A stretch of 44,085 bases of DNA from an uncultured Bacilli bacterium (GCA_947628095.1 CANQYO010000005.1:1-44085), one strand, 5' to 3'. Positions 27,190 through 35,617 are shown, numbered from the stretch's first letter. The notes: a model not told the origin generated them from the letters alone. Numbers and translations are program-made.

Positions 27190-28332
27190 ATGAACGATAA
27201 TTATAATAATTATGAACCGGATTATGAAGAATTGATTGAAGAAAGTCAAAAAAGAAAAAAAACTAAAAAATCTAAAAAAAGAAAATTAAATAAAAAAACA
27301 TTGATTATTTTAATTGTAGCAGTTTTAATAATTTTAGGAACAGTAGGAACAATTTTATTTATTAATTTCAAAGGAAAAGAACCATCTAAACCAAAAGATG
27401 TTACTAACAATGCTGTTGAAAAAGAACCTGAAAAACCTAAAATTCAAATTGTTGATATGGAAGATACTAGAAGACCTTATGCAATTATGATAAATAATCA
27501 CCATGCAGCCTGGCCTCAATCAGGTTTAAGCCAAGCATATATTATATATGAAATAATGGTTGAAGGTGGTATAACAAGAATGCTTGCATTATTTACTCAA
27601 GATAAAGATGTTGCAAAAATTGGAGCTGTTCGTAGTGCTAGACATAATTATTTAGATTATGCTTTTGAAAATGATGCTATTTTTGTTCACTTTGGAGGTT
27701 CTACTTTTGCTTATGATGATATTAAGAAATTAGGAGTTAATGATATTGATGGAAATACTTTTGCTAATAGTTATTTTTATCGTGATAAAACTTTAAATAG
27801 GTCTACTGAGCATACAGTATTTACAACAAGTGATAATATTAAAAAGGCCATTGCTGATTTAAAATATCGTAATGAAAGACAAAAAGATTATTTGCTTAAC
27901 TATACAACTGACGAAGTTGATTTAACTAAAATTCCTAACAATCAAGTTGCAAATAATATTTCTATAAAATATTCATACTATCAAACATCAAGTTATGAAT
28001 ACAATCCTTCTGAGAAAGTTTATTATCGTTCAATGGGTGGAGTAAAACATACAGATTTAGTAACAGGAGAACAATATAAATTTAAAAACATTATAATTTA
28101 TTCTGTTAATTATTCTACTATTTCTAGTAGTGGTCATCAAGACTTAAGTAATGTTGGAAGTGGTAAAGGTTATTATATTACTAATGGTTATGCTATTCCA
28201 ATTACATGGACTAAACCAAGTCGTACTGAGGCAACAGTTTATAAATATGAAAGTGGCGAAGAAATAAATGTATCTGATGGAAATACATTTATCCAAATTT
28301 ATCCAACTACTGGTGGATTGACAATTTCATAA
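27190..28332 (+). CDS. DUF3048 (YerB-like) membrane-anchored protein
   Basis: A 380-residue protein with a very basic cytosolic N-terminus (KKRKLNKK), one membrane helix (about 40-61), a Lys/Pro/Glu-rich linker and an outer DUF3048 domain. Family blocks include RRPYAIMINN near 99, the region around QAYIIYEIMVEGGITRM, GAVRSARHNYLDY, and DLSNVGSGKGYYITNG near the C-terminus. B. subtilis YerB is a lipoprotein; here a helix replaces the lipobox. The function is unknown. The frame opens at 27175, but TAGGTGAT is the ribosome binding site for the ATG at 27190. Confidence 0.9.
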   Translation: MNDNYNNYEPDYEELIEESQKRKKTKKSKKRKLNKKTLIILIVAVLIILGTVGTILFINFKGKEPSKPKDVTNNAVEKEPEKPKIQIVDMEDTRRPYAIMINNHHAAWPQSGLSQAYIIYEIMVEGGITRMLALFTQDKDVAKIGAVRSARHNYLDYAFENDAIFVHFGGSTFAYDDIKKLGVNDIDGNTFANSYFYRDKTLNRSTEHTVFTTSDNIKKAIADLKYRNERQKDYLLNYTTDEVDLTKIPNNQVANNISIKYSYYQTSSYEYNPSEKVYYRSMGGVKHTDLVTGEQYKFKNIIIYSVNYSTISSSGHQDLSNVGSGKGYYITNGYAIPITWTKPSRTEATVYKYESGEEINVSDGNTFIQIYPTTGGLTIS

Positions 28333-28333
28333 T

Positions 28334-29395
28334 ATGGATAATGTTGTATTATTAATTCCTGCATATAATCCTAGTCAAAAATTAATAAAATTAGTTAAAG
28401 ATTTAGGTAATGATTTTAAGAAAATAATAATCGTAAATGATGGTAGTACTAATCGTGCTAGTGAAAAAATATTTTTAGAACTTGAAAGTAATGAAATATG
28501 TGATGTTATAGGTTATTCGCAAAATCGGGGTAAAGGTGGAGCACTTAAATATGGAATTAATTATTATTTAGAAAATTATAAAAATGAATATAAAGGAATT
28601 GTAACTGCTGATGCTGATTATCAGCATTCGCCAGCTGATATTATAAATGTTGCAATTAAACTTATTGGAAATCAAGATAGTATTATTTTAGGAGTTCGTG
28701 ATTTTAATTCAAAAAATGTTCCACGTTCTAATCGTTTTGGAAATAAAATAACTTCTTTCATATTTAAACTTTTATATGGAGTTAAAATCTCTGATACCCA
28801 AACTGGGTTAAGAGGAATTCCTAATCGTTATCTTAATTTAAGTCTTGAAATAAGTGGTCAAAGATTTGAATATGAAATGAGTATGTTAATTAAACTCGTT
28901 AAGGAAAAAATATTTATTATTCAAGTTCCAATTACTACGATTTATTATAAGAGAAGTGAATCAAAATTTATTAAAACTCTTGACCCAATTATTATTTATA
29001 AAGTTTTATTTACTGAATATATTAAATTTACTTTATCAAGTTTATTTTCTTCAGTAATTGATTTAGTAATATTTACATTATTTATAAGTGTTTTTACTAA
29101 TATTAATAATAATATTAAGATTATTTTAGGAACTTTTTTTGCTAGAATTGTTTCAGGCTTTATAAATTTTAATATAAACAAGAATTTAGTTTTTAATAGT
29201 CATGAACGGAGTGATAAAATTTTATGTAAATTCTATTTTTATACTTTTGGAACTATGCTTACTTCAGCTTTATGTGTAATGCTTTTACATAATATTTTCC
29301 CAAATGTTCTTGAAACTTTATTAAAAATAATTGTTGATGTAGCTATTTATTTTGTTGGTTACAGAATTCAAAAAAAATATATATATAAAACTTGA
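28334..29395 (+). CDS. Glycosyltransferase family 2 fused to a GtrA-like membrane domain
   Basis: A 353-residue protein. Residues 1-220 are a DPM1-like GT2 domain: LLIPAYNPS near the start, the VNDGS motif, and TADADYQHS with the metal-binding acidic motif. Residues about 228-353 are a GtrA domain with four membrane helices (SFINFNINK-like FINFNINKNLVF). DPM1-like enzymes charge polyprenyl phosphate and GtrA proteins are suggested to flip the product, so the fusion could make and translocate one lipid-linked sugar. The ATG follows the previous stop by one base with no ribosome binding site, so it depends on coupling to the DUF3048 gene. Confidence 0.92.
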   Translation: MDNVVLLIPAYNPSQKLIKLVKDLGNDFKKIIIVNDGSTNRASEKIFLELESNEICDVIGYSQNRGKGGALKYGINYYLENYKNEYKGIVTADADYQHSPADIINVAIKLIGNQDSIILGVRDFNSKNVPRSNRFGNKITSFIFKLLYGVKISDTQTGLRGIPNRYLNLSLEISGQRFEYEMSMLIKLVKEKIFIIQVPITTIYYKRSESKFIKTLDPIIIYKVLFTEYIKFTLSSLFSSVIDLVIFTLFISVFTNINNNIKIILGTFFARIVSGFINFNINKNLVFNSHERSDKILCKFYFYTFGTMLTSALCVMLLHNIFPNVLETLLKIIVDVAIYFVGYRIQKKYIYKT

Positions 29396-29398
29396 TTT

Positions 29399-29427
29399 GT
29401 ATAAAAATCTTCTGAATTATCATTATA
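29399..29427 (+). promoter_or_regulatory. Sigma-G/F-type promoter before sigG
   Basis: GTATA (29399-29403), 17 bases, CATTATA (29421-29427). Both match the B. subtilis sigma-G consensus (GHATR and CATNMTA) at every defined position. Autoregulation is known for sigG in Bacillus, so this supports both the gene identity and its control. The leader would be very short. Confidence 0.65.
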
Positions 29428-29448
29428 GATATGAAAGGAGATTTTATT

Positions 29449-30222
29449 TTGGCTAAACATAAAGTAGAAATTACGGGAGTTAATACAAATGAAATCGAAG
29501 TTTTAACAAGTGAGGAAACAAATATATTATTTCATAAATTTCATGAAGGAGATTTAAAAGCAAAAGAAAGACTTATAAATGGAAATTTAAAATTAGTTTT
29601 ATCAATTTTAAAAAAATATGCATCTAAAAGTGATAATTTAGATGATTTATTTCAAGTAGGAGTAATCGGGTTAACTAAAGCAATTGATAATTTTAATATT
29701 GATTTAGGCCTTAAATTATCAACATATGCTATTCCAATGATAAGTGGTGAAATTAGAAGATATTTAAGAGATAATAGTTTACTTCGAGTAAGTCGAAGTA
29801 TTAAAGACTTAGCATATAAAGCAATTAATAAACGTGATGAACTCACAAATACTTTAGGGTATGTCCCAAGTATTGAGATGATTGCTTCAGAATTAGGAGA
29901 AAATCCAAATGATATTTTATCAAGTATTGAAGCTTTAGCTGACCCAATTAGTATATTTGAACCTATTTATTCTGATGGAGGGGATACGATTTATTTATAT
30001 GAGCAACTTGAAGATAAGAAAAATGATACAGATTTAGAAACTAAATTAGCTTTAAAAAAAGCAATTAATGATTTAACTGAAAGAGAAAGAAAAATATTAG
30101 ATAAAAGATATATAATCGGAAAAACTCAAATGGAAATAGCTAATGAACTTGGAATTAGTCAAGCTCAAGTATCACGACTTGAAAAAAATGCTATTAAAAC
30201 TTTAAAAAAGACTTTAAAATAA
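29449..30222 (+). CDS. sigG: Forespore sporulation sigma factor SigG
   Basis: Directs late forespore gene expression during endospore formation. The 257 residues closely follow B. subtilis sigma-G: HKVEITGVNT at the N-terminus, NGNLKLVLS, DLFQVGVIGLTKAIDNF (region 2), STYAIPMISGEIRRYLRDN, RVSRSIKDLAYKA, DPISIFEPIYSDGGD, and GKTQMEIANELGISQAQVSR (region 4). Asn44 corresponds to Asn45 of B. subtilis sigma-G, where sigma-F has Glu, which favours sigma-G over sigma-F. The start is a TTG at 29449 behind AAAGGAG; the earlier ATG at 29431 overlaps that site. The usual neighbours spoIIGA and sigE are absent here. Confidence 0.93.
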   Translation: MAKHKVEITGVNTNEIEVLTSEETNILFHKFHEGDLKAKERLINGNLKLVLSILKKYASKSDNLDDLFQVGVIGLTKAIDNFNIDLGLKLSTYAIPMISGEIRRYLRDNSLLRVSRSIKDLAYKAINKRDELTNTLGYVPSIEMIASELGENPNDILSSIEALADPISIFEPIYSDGGDTIYLYEQLEDKKNDTDLETKLALKKAINDLTERERKILDKRYIIGKTQMEIANELGISQAQVSRLEKNAIKTLKKTLK

Positions 30223-30259
30223 AAAAGAAGTGACCATCCAAATAGTCAACTTCTTTTTT
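30221..30259 (+). terminator. Intrinsic terminator of sigG
   Basis: AAGAAGTGAC pairs with GTC-A-ACTTCTT (one bulged A), loop of ten bases, followed by T residues; the stop codon overlaps the left arm. Confidence 0.75.
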
Positions 30260-30262
30260 AAT

Positions 30263-30405
30263 GGTTCTTAAACATTAAGGGGTGATAACTTAAAAATTAA
30301 GTTATCTTCTTTTTTTAAAACAATGAAAAATTTAGTTATTTAAAAAAATTAAAATAAAAAAGAAGCGACAAATTTATATTCATCACCCCTAAAAGTGCAA
30401 GAACC
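30263..30405. repeat. Inverted pair of about 50-base repeat units
   Basis: Unit A on + (about 30263-30317) and unit B on - (about 30405-30355) share GGTTCTT, then AGGGGTGAT at the same distance, then CTTCTTTTTT near the end. They face each other across about 37 bases. They fill the 205-base space between sigG and the convergent kinase gene; no gene is seen there. Confidence 0.5.
30284..30317 (+). terminator. Second terminator-like hairpin after sigG
   Basis: GATAACTTAA-AAA-TTAAGTTATC is a perfect ten-base stem (30284-30306), followed by TTC and seven T. It forms the distal half of repeat unit A. Confidence 0.7.
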
Positions 30406-30427
30406 TTTTTAATTATTTTAGAAAATA

Positions 30428-31825
30428 TTAATTTCCTTTTTTATTTTTAGGTATTTCAAACCAGAAAGTAGTTCCTTTTCCAACATTTGAGATAATACCA
30501 TAATTGAATTTATGAAGAATAAAAATATTTTTTACAATTGATAAACCAATTCCACTTCCAACTGTATTACGTTTATATTTTTTTTCACTTTTATAATATT
30601 TATCCCAAACTTTATCAAGTTCGTCTTTTTTTATTCCTTTTCCTGTATCTCTAATTTCAACACGAACTTTTTTCTTATCTTCTTTAACATTAATATATAC
30701 TTTTGAATCATCACCAGTGTAGTTTATAGCATTACTAATTAAGTTATATATTACTTGTTCTAGTTTTTGTTTATCAGCTTTAATTATAAGCTCATCTTTA
30801 TAATCAAAGATAAATTCATAACTTTTAGTATAAGAGAAAATTTTAAAACGATTTAAAATTGTGTTGATGAGTTTCGTTAAATCTATATCTTCAATATTTA
30901 ATTTATCAATATTACTTTCAAGTTTAGATAAATTTAAGATATCATTTACTAAAATGGTTAATCTATCAACTTCTTCTATAATAATATTCATATTATTTTC
31001 ATGATTAACTTTGTCAGTTTCAAAATCTTTTTCCATTTCAGCATAAGCTTTAATCATTGTTAAAGGTGTTTTTAAGTCATGAGAAACATTACTAAGTAAA
31101 TCTCTTCTTAATTCATCAGTTTTTTTCATAACATCTTTGGCATAATTTAAAGTAGTTCCTAATTCTTTTATTTCTTGAATATCACTGTCAACATTAAAAT
31201 CTACATTATAATTACCATCTGATAAAGCTTTAGCAGAACGTGTTAATTTAGTAATAGGTTTAGATAATGATTTAGAAATAAAGTAAGCAATGATAATAGA
31301 TAAAATAATTACTAAAAATGTAACAATAATTAGTTGATTTCTAAGAGCATCTATTGTTGTATCAATTGGTTCAAGGGAAGTATTTAAGAAGGCATAATCA
31401 GTATCATTTAATTTTATACCATATAGAAGTGTCATATTATTAAATTTAGGATTAATGATTTTTAATTTAAAATAGTCTTTATTACTATTAATAAAACTTA
31501 ATTTTCTTTTTACAACTTTAGAATTTTGAGTATCTATACACCCTTTATTATTTTGAATATTGGAATAAATAGTTTCTCCATTACTTGAAAGCTCAACACA
31601 AAAATCAGTATTATAGGAAACATTCTCAAGAATTGAATCGAAGTTAGATTTACCATAATTGTCTTTAATAACATTTAATGTATCTTTTAATTCATTAGTT
31701 TTATAGTATTCATAGTAATTATTCAAGAAGATAATTTGAAAAATCCAAACGAAAAAAATGATTAATAAGGAAAATATACTTAGATATAAAAAGATTTTAA
31801 AAATTAAACTTTTACTTTTCTTCAT
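30428..31825 (-). CDS. Sensor histidine kinase with HAMP domain
   Basis: A membrane sensor kinase of 465 residues with helices at about 12-35 and 164-184 around a 128-residue outer sensing domain containing two cysteines (Cys76, Cys96). A HAMP domain follows (185-237), then the H-box NVSHDLKTPLTMIKAY with His249, and an ATPase domain with N-box LISNAINYT, RDTGKGI and GSGIGLSIVKNI. The architecture resembles VanS/YycG-like kinases; the stimulus is unknown. It overlaps the regulator gene by 14 bases and is second in the operon, which runs toward the repeats at 30263-30405. Confidence 0.95.
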   Translation of the reverse strand: MKKSKSLIFKIFLYLSIFSLLIIFFVWIFQIIFLNNYYEYYKTNELKDTLNVIKDNYGKSNFDSILENVSYNTDFCVELSSNGETIYSNIQNNKGCIDTQNSKVVKRKLSFINSNKDYFKLKIINPKFNNMTLLYGIKLNDTDYAFLNTSLEPIDTTIDALRNQLIIVTFLVIILSIIIAYFISKSLSKPITKLTRSAKALSDGNYNVDFNVDSDIQEIKELGTTLNYAKDVMKKTDELRRDLLSNVSHDLKTPLTMIKAYAEMEKDFETDKVNHENNMNIIIEEVDRLTILVNDILNLSKLESNIDKLNIEDIDLTKLINTILNRFKIFSYTKSYEFIFDYKDELIIKADKQKLEQVIYNLISNAINYTGDDSKVYINVKEDKKKVRVEIRDTGKGIKKDELDKVWDKYYKSEKKYKRNTVGSGIGLSIVKNIFILHKFNYGIISNVGKGTTFWFEIPKNKKGN

Positions 31826-32483
31826 AGATAAATTTATATCCTATACTTCTAACTGTAACAATTAAATCACGGTATTTTCCCATATTATTACGAAGAATTT
31901 TTATATGCGTATCAATTGTTCTTTCATCACCATAAAAATCATATCCCCAAACTTTACTTAAAATTTGTTCTCTCGTAATTGCAACATTTGGATTTTTAAC
32001 AAAGTAGGCGAGTATATCAAATTCTTTAGGTGTAATCTTAGCTTCTTTATTATCAATATAAAGAACTCGTCCTTTAAAATCTAATTTAATTCCTTTATAA
32101 GTAAAAATATCTTCTTCATAAAACTTATTACATCTTTTTAAAATTGCTTTTATTCTAGCTACTAATTCTTTAGGAGAAAAAGGCTTAGTTAAATAATCGT
32201 CTATTCCAATTGAAAAACCAAAAAGCTTGTCATATTCTTCATTTCTAGCACTTAAAACAATAGTTGGAATATTATATTTTTCTTTCATTTTAGAAAAGAA
32301 GGTATAACCATCCATTTTAGGCATCATGATATCAAGAATTATTATATCAATATTCCTAGTTTCTAAAATTTCCAATCCTTCAAGACCATTACAAGCTTCA
32401 AAGACATTATAATGTTCATTTAAACAATATTCTTTTACAACATGTCTTATTAATTCTTCATCATCAATAATTAAAACATTCAT
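31812..32483 (-). CDS. OmpR-family response regulator
   Basis: Partner of the kinase above. The 223 residues have a receiver domain with DDEE at 7-10, phosphoacceptor Asp51 in LDIMMPKMDG and Lys100 in YLTKPF. A winged-helix domain begins at about 128 and contains the typical WGYDFYGDERTIDTHI and VRSIGYKF. GGTGATGTT lies before the ATG. A TATAAT on the minus strand (32500-32505) is 16 bases upstream. No neighbouring transporter suggests the target genes. Confidence 0.95.
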   Translation of the reverse strand: MNVLIIDDEELIRHVVKEYCLNEHYNVFEACNGLEGLEILETRNIDIIILDIMMPKMDGYTFFSKMKEKYNIPTIVLSARNEEYDKLFGFSIGIDDYLTKPFSPKELVARIKAILKRCNKFYEEDIFTYKGIKLDFKGRVLYIDNKEAKITPKEFDILAYFVKNPNVAITREQILSKVWGYDFYGDERTIDTHIKILRNNMGKYRDLIVTVRSIGYKFIYEEK

Positions 32484-32499
32484 AACATCACCAAAGTAT

Positions 32500-32505
32500 A
32501 TTATA
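32500..32505 (-). promoter_or_regulatory. -10 element (TATAAT) of the second two-component operon
   Basis: A perfect TATAAT on the minus strand with a leader of about ten bases; the -35 is weak. Confidence 0.5.
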
Positions 32506-32535
32506 CCTAAGTTTTATGAATTTTGTGTGAAAAAA

Positions 32536-32898
32536 TTAATTTTTCTTATTAATTCCTATCATGGAACCAATGCAAATTGTTATTAACATTATTAAGTAAT
32601 ATATTAACTGGTACCACTTAAAATCTTTTAAAAATAAGTTTATTATTAGAAATAAAGAACAAATAATACCACCAAGTTTTAAACCGTTTATATAACCTTT
32701 ATTTGAACTTTTTCTTCCAATATAAAAACCTCCACTTAAAGAAGATAATAGTAAAATTATAATTTTAAAATATTTAATGATTTGATTATTTAAGATATCA
32801 AAATAATAAAAAATAGTAATGATTAACAAAAGAAATATAAATGGAATAAAAAAGTAGAGTAGACCTTTTAAATAATTAATTATAGTTTCTTTTTTCAA
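32536..32898 (-). CDS. TIGR04086/YrzE-type small membrane protein
   Basis: A 120-residue membrane protein with four predicted helices. The loop between helices 2 and 3 reads GGFYIGRKSSNKGYINGLKLG, the typical block of the TIGR04086 (DUF3792) family, seen in many spore-forming Bacillota but without known function. GAGGTG upstream overlaps an in-frame GTG (32907), so the TTG at 32898, six bases after it, is the more likely start. It is monocistronic, upstream of the second two-component operon. Confidence 0.82.
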   Translation of the reverse strand: MKKETIINYLKGLLYFFIPFIFLLLIITIFYYFDILNNQIIKYFKIIILLLSSLSGGFYIGRKSSNKGYINGLKLGGIICSLFLIINLFLKDFKWYQLIYYLIMLITICIGSMIGINKKN

Positions 32899-32964
32899 AT
32901 TATTCACCTCATATAAATATTAATTTAATAAATATTATTCATTTTAATAAAAAATATTCAAAAT

Positions 32965-32988
32965 AAAAAGATACTTTAAAAGTATCTT
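32965..32988 (-). terminator. Intrinsic terminator of the coiled-coil protein operon
   Basis: On the minus strand AAGATACTTT and AAAGTATCTT form a stem (32968-32988) followed by TTTTT. Confidence 0.75.
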
Positions 32989-34708
32989 AAACAATTTTTT
33001 TTCTTTCTTCTTCTTGATAAGCTCTTGTACCTAAAATCTTTTTAATAGCTTGTATCATATAAATACTAATACTAACATTTTCATTTTCGTTTCCAGCTTT
33101 TTGAATTAAATAATTTAGAAAACGATTTAATGTTTCAAAGCTAGAATTTGATAGGCAATGATAGATGTAATCAATTCTTGAAAGATTATATAAACTTTCA
33201 TAAATATCTTTTTCACTTTTAGTTTCTAAATCTTTAATAAATTTATTAGCATTATCTAGATAACTAAGTTGAGCTTCTAATATTTCTTTACGAAGAATTT
33301 CATTTCGTTTTTCAAGTTGAATAGCATGTTCTTGTTGTTCTTTAATACGTTTTTCTTCTTCAAGTTTATCACTTTCAGCATCAATTGCTCTTTGTCTTTC
33401 AAGCTCAATTACTTTTTTTCTATTTTCTTCTCCAAATTGTTTTAATTGTTCTTTTTCTTCTTCTAATCGGCGTTTTTCTTCTTCAAGCTCGTTTATAGTA
33501 GCTTGCATTTCTCGAGATTCTTGATTAAATTTATTTTCAAGTTCAACTTCTTTTGGATTAGGAACATCTTCAGCATCTTCATAATTTTCACTTTCCTCAA
33601 TATTTTTTGAAGCAAGATAGTCTTCAACAGGTTGGTTATTAACTTCAAAATCTCCTTGAGGTTCAATATAACCTTCAGCAAGTTTAGATATACTATGTAA
33701 TGATGTTATTTCAAACGGTTCGAATTTAGGAGCCATTTCTTCTTTAGGTTCATAAGATGAAATATTTTCATTATCGGAAGAGGTAATACCAATTGGAATA
33801 CCATTACTAGGTGTAACTTCTAAAACTTTTGACATTGAATCAATTGAATCATTATCATTTAAAGTAGCTCCAAATTCAATTGGTAAATCATCACTTTCTT
33901 TTGCTTCTTCATTACTAGTATTATCATCAATCGTTGTTGGTTGAATTTCCATGACATTATCTTTAATATCAGGTTCTGGTGTTTCTTCAGGTTCAATTGC
34001 TTGTTCTACTGGTTTAACTAAAGGTAATGAATCAATTGTATAACATTTTATATCATCAATAGTTTCAAAAGTTAAGTTTTTAAGTTTTTCTTGAATATTT
34101 TTCTTAATTGTTTCAAAATCTAAAGATTTGACATTAAGAGGTTTACTAGAAATTAATCTATAAATAGTTTTATTATTACTTTCAGGTGTTTCTTCAATTT
34201 TAGGAAGAATAGAAATATTTTCTTCTTGTGGTAAATCATTTACTGCTTCAACTGGTACTTGAGGTTCTGCTACTTCCATAGGACTTACAGGAGTAGTAGC
34301 TTCAGGTATTGAATTTGAAACATTTTCTATTTCTTTTGGAGTTTCAATTTGAGTAACATTTTCAGTTTGAACTGGTGTTTCTACTTCAGAAACTGTATTT
34401 TCTTGACTTTTAACATTATCATTAATAACTTCTTCTGGTTTAGTTTCAACTACAGGAGTATTAGTAACTTGAATTTCATTTAAATAAGTATTAGGTAAAA
34501 TACCTTGATTTACTAGAGTAGTAACTAAATTTTGAAGATTAGCATTATAAGGAATACTAGAGTAGTATGTTTTTATGAAATTAGTTAAACTATCAGTTTT
34601 ATTAGCACTTAAATCATTAATTACTTGAATAACTTCAGGGTATGCAGTTTGAAGAGGAGTTAAAAGGGTAATAATGGTATTAATAATTTGTAATCTTAAG
34701 TTTTCCAT
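32987..34708 (-). CDS. Large acidic, low-complexity and coiled-coil protein of unknown function
   Basis: No family recognised. The 573 residues fall into four parts. A helical N-terminal domain covers about 1-80. A long Glu/Pro/Val/Thr/Asn-rich disordered region covers about 80-375, interrupted near 180-225 by a small ordered block. A strong Glu/Lys/Arg-rich coiled coil runs about 380-480, and a helical C-terminal domain about 490-573. No signal peptide or membrane helix is present, so it is cytosolic. GAGGTG in the preceding small gene is its ribosome binding site. It lies between two-component genes and yunB; a structural or scaffolding role is conceivable but unsupported. Confidence 0.8.
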   Translation of the reverse strand: MENLRLQIINTIITLLTPLQTAYPEVIQVINDLSANKTDSLTNFIKTYYSSIPYNANLQNLVTTLVNQGILPNTYLNEIQVTNTPVVETKPEEVINDNVKSQENTVSEVETPVQTENVTQIETPKEIENVSNSIPEATTPVSPMEVAEPQVPVEAVNDLPQEENISILPKIEETPESNNKTIYRLISSKPLNVKSLDFETIKKNIQEKLKNLTFETIDDIKCYTIDSLPLVKPVEQAIEPEETPEPDIKDNVMEIQPTTIDDNTSNEEAKESDDLPIEFGATLNDNDSIDSMSKVLEVTPSNGIPIGITSSDNENISSYEPKEEMAPKFEPFEITSLHSISKLAEGYIEPQGDFEVNNQPVEDYLASKNIEESENYEDAEDVPNPKEVELENKFNQESREMQATINELEEEKRRLEEEKEQLKQFGEENRKKVIELERQRAIDAESDKLEEEKRIKEQQEHAIQLEKRNEILRKEILEAQLSYLDNANKFIKDLETKSEKDIYESLYNLSRIDYIYHCLSNSSFETLNRFLNYLIQKAGNENENVSISIYMIQAIKKILGTRAYQEEERKKIV

Positions 34709-34837
34709 TTAAATCACCTCAACTTCATCAGTTTTTACTACGTTAGTATTATTGATAATTTCAAGAATTAAAGCTAAATCTTTTAAGTTTAACTGTTCTG
34801 TTCCAATAAGATTTAAAAGCATATCATCAAGTTTCAT
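34709..34837 (-). CDS. 42-residue small protein upstream of the coiled-coil protein
   Basis: A short open frame MKLDDMLLNLIG... of 42 codons, amphipathic and Leu/Ile/Asp-rich, without cysteine. GAGGTG lies seven bases before the ATG at 34837. Its TAA is directly followed by the ATG of the 573-residue protein (TAAATG), and its last codons contain that gene's ribosome binding site, so the two are coupled. Family not recognised. It may be a small partner or a leader peptide; the good initiation signals make translation likely. Confidence 0.65.
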   Translation of the reverse strand: MKLDDMLLNLIGTEQLNLKDLALILEIINNTNVVKTDEVEVI

Positions 34838-34900
34838 ATACATACACCTCTATTCTAAATATAAGTATAACAAAAAAAACATAATTTGTAAATTAATTTT

Positions 34901-34908
34901 CATATAAT
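34901..34908 (+). promoter_or_regulatory. -10 element of yunB (CATATAAT)
   Basis: CATATAAT includes a perfect TATAAT and also matches seven of eight positions of the sigma-E -10 (CATACAHT). Only nine bases separate it from the ATG, so the mRNA would be leaderless or nearly so. The -35 region (CATAATT) is only a weak sigma-E match. Confidence 0.45.
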
Positions 34909-34917
34909 TTTATTAGT

Positions 34918-35586
34918 ATGAGAAAGAAATTTATAAAGTTATTTATTGTCTTTATTTTGATATTAATTATAGCTTTTTTAATTTTAATTTTTTTAAGTAA
35001 TAAAATAATGCCAATTTATATGAATTATGCTAAAAGTGAAATGAAAAGTTTAGTAACAACAATTATTTCTAAGTCAATTGATGAAGATATGACTAAAACT
35101 TTAGATTTAAATAATTTATTTATTATTAAAAATGATTCAAATTCTAATATGACTATGGTTGATTTTGACCCAGTTATTTTAAATAAAATTATTTCTTCCT
35201 TAGCAAGTGAAGTTTCAGAAAATTTAGAACTTGTAAGTGAAAAAGATAAACAAACTTTAGAAAAATTTCATATTGATGAAAATATATTTTATATTCCCAG
35301 TGGTACAATTTTTAATTCAACTTTTTTAAATAATTTAGGTCCTAAAATTCCTATTAATATGGAGATTATAAGTTTAGTAAACCCTAATATTGAAACTAAA
35401 GTTACAGAATATGGTATTAATAATTCTTTAGTTGAAGTTTTTATCAACATAGTTTCTAATGTCAGGATGATATTACCTCTTAAAAGTGAAGAAATTGAGG
35501 TAAAAGTTGTATTACCAATTACGGTTAAATTAATTCAAGGTGTAGTTCCTGAATATTATTTAGGTAATTTATTAAAGAAAAAATAA
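34918..35586 (+). CDS. yunB: Sporulation protein YunB
   Basis: YunB is a mother-cell (sigma-E-controlled) protein of spore-formers whose biochemical role is not known. The 222 residues have an N-terminal membrane helix (about 7-27) and an outer domain. Family blocks are visible: a central SGTIF and NNLGPKIPINMEI, then TKVTEYGINNSLVEVFI (family G-I-N-Q), VRMILPL, and the C-terminal LPITVKLIQGVVPEYYL (family VPI.ETVIVG.VP..Y). The Gln of GINQ is Asn here. No ribosome binding site precedes the ATG. It diverges from the coiled-coil operon. Confidence 0.85.
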   Translation: MRKKFIKLFIVFILILIIAFLILIFLSNKIMPIYMNYAKSEMKSLVTTIISKSIDEDMTKTLDLNNLFIIKNDSNSNMTMVDFDPVILNKIISSLASEVSENLELVSEKDKQTLEKFHIDENIFYIPSGTIFNSTFLNNLGPKIPINMEIISLVNPNIETKVTEYGINNSLVEVFINIVSNVRMILPLKSEEIEVKVVLPITVKLIQGVVPEYYLGNLLKKK

Positions 35587-35617
35587 AAAAGCAGAAATTA
35601 AATCAAATCAACTGCTT
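35585..35617 (-). terminator. Intrinsic terminator of the PilB-like gene
   Basis: On the minus strand AAGCAG (35617-35612) pairs with CTGCTT (35594-35589), followed by T residues. The stop codon of the ATPase gene lies in the loop. It may also end yunB. Confidence 0.6.

Noticed and set aside
30278-30306. T-box or riboswitch-like element in the space after sigG
   Set aside because: AGGGGTGAT superficially recalls the T-box core, but there is no downstream gene on that strand and no specifier stem; explained better by terminator hairpins.
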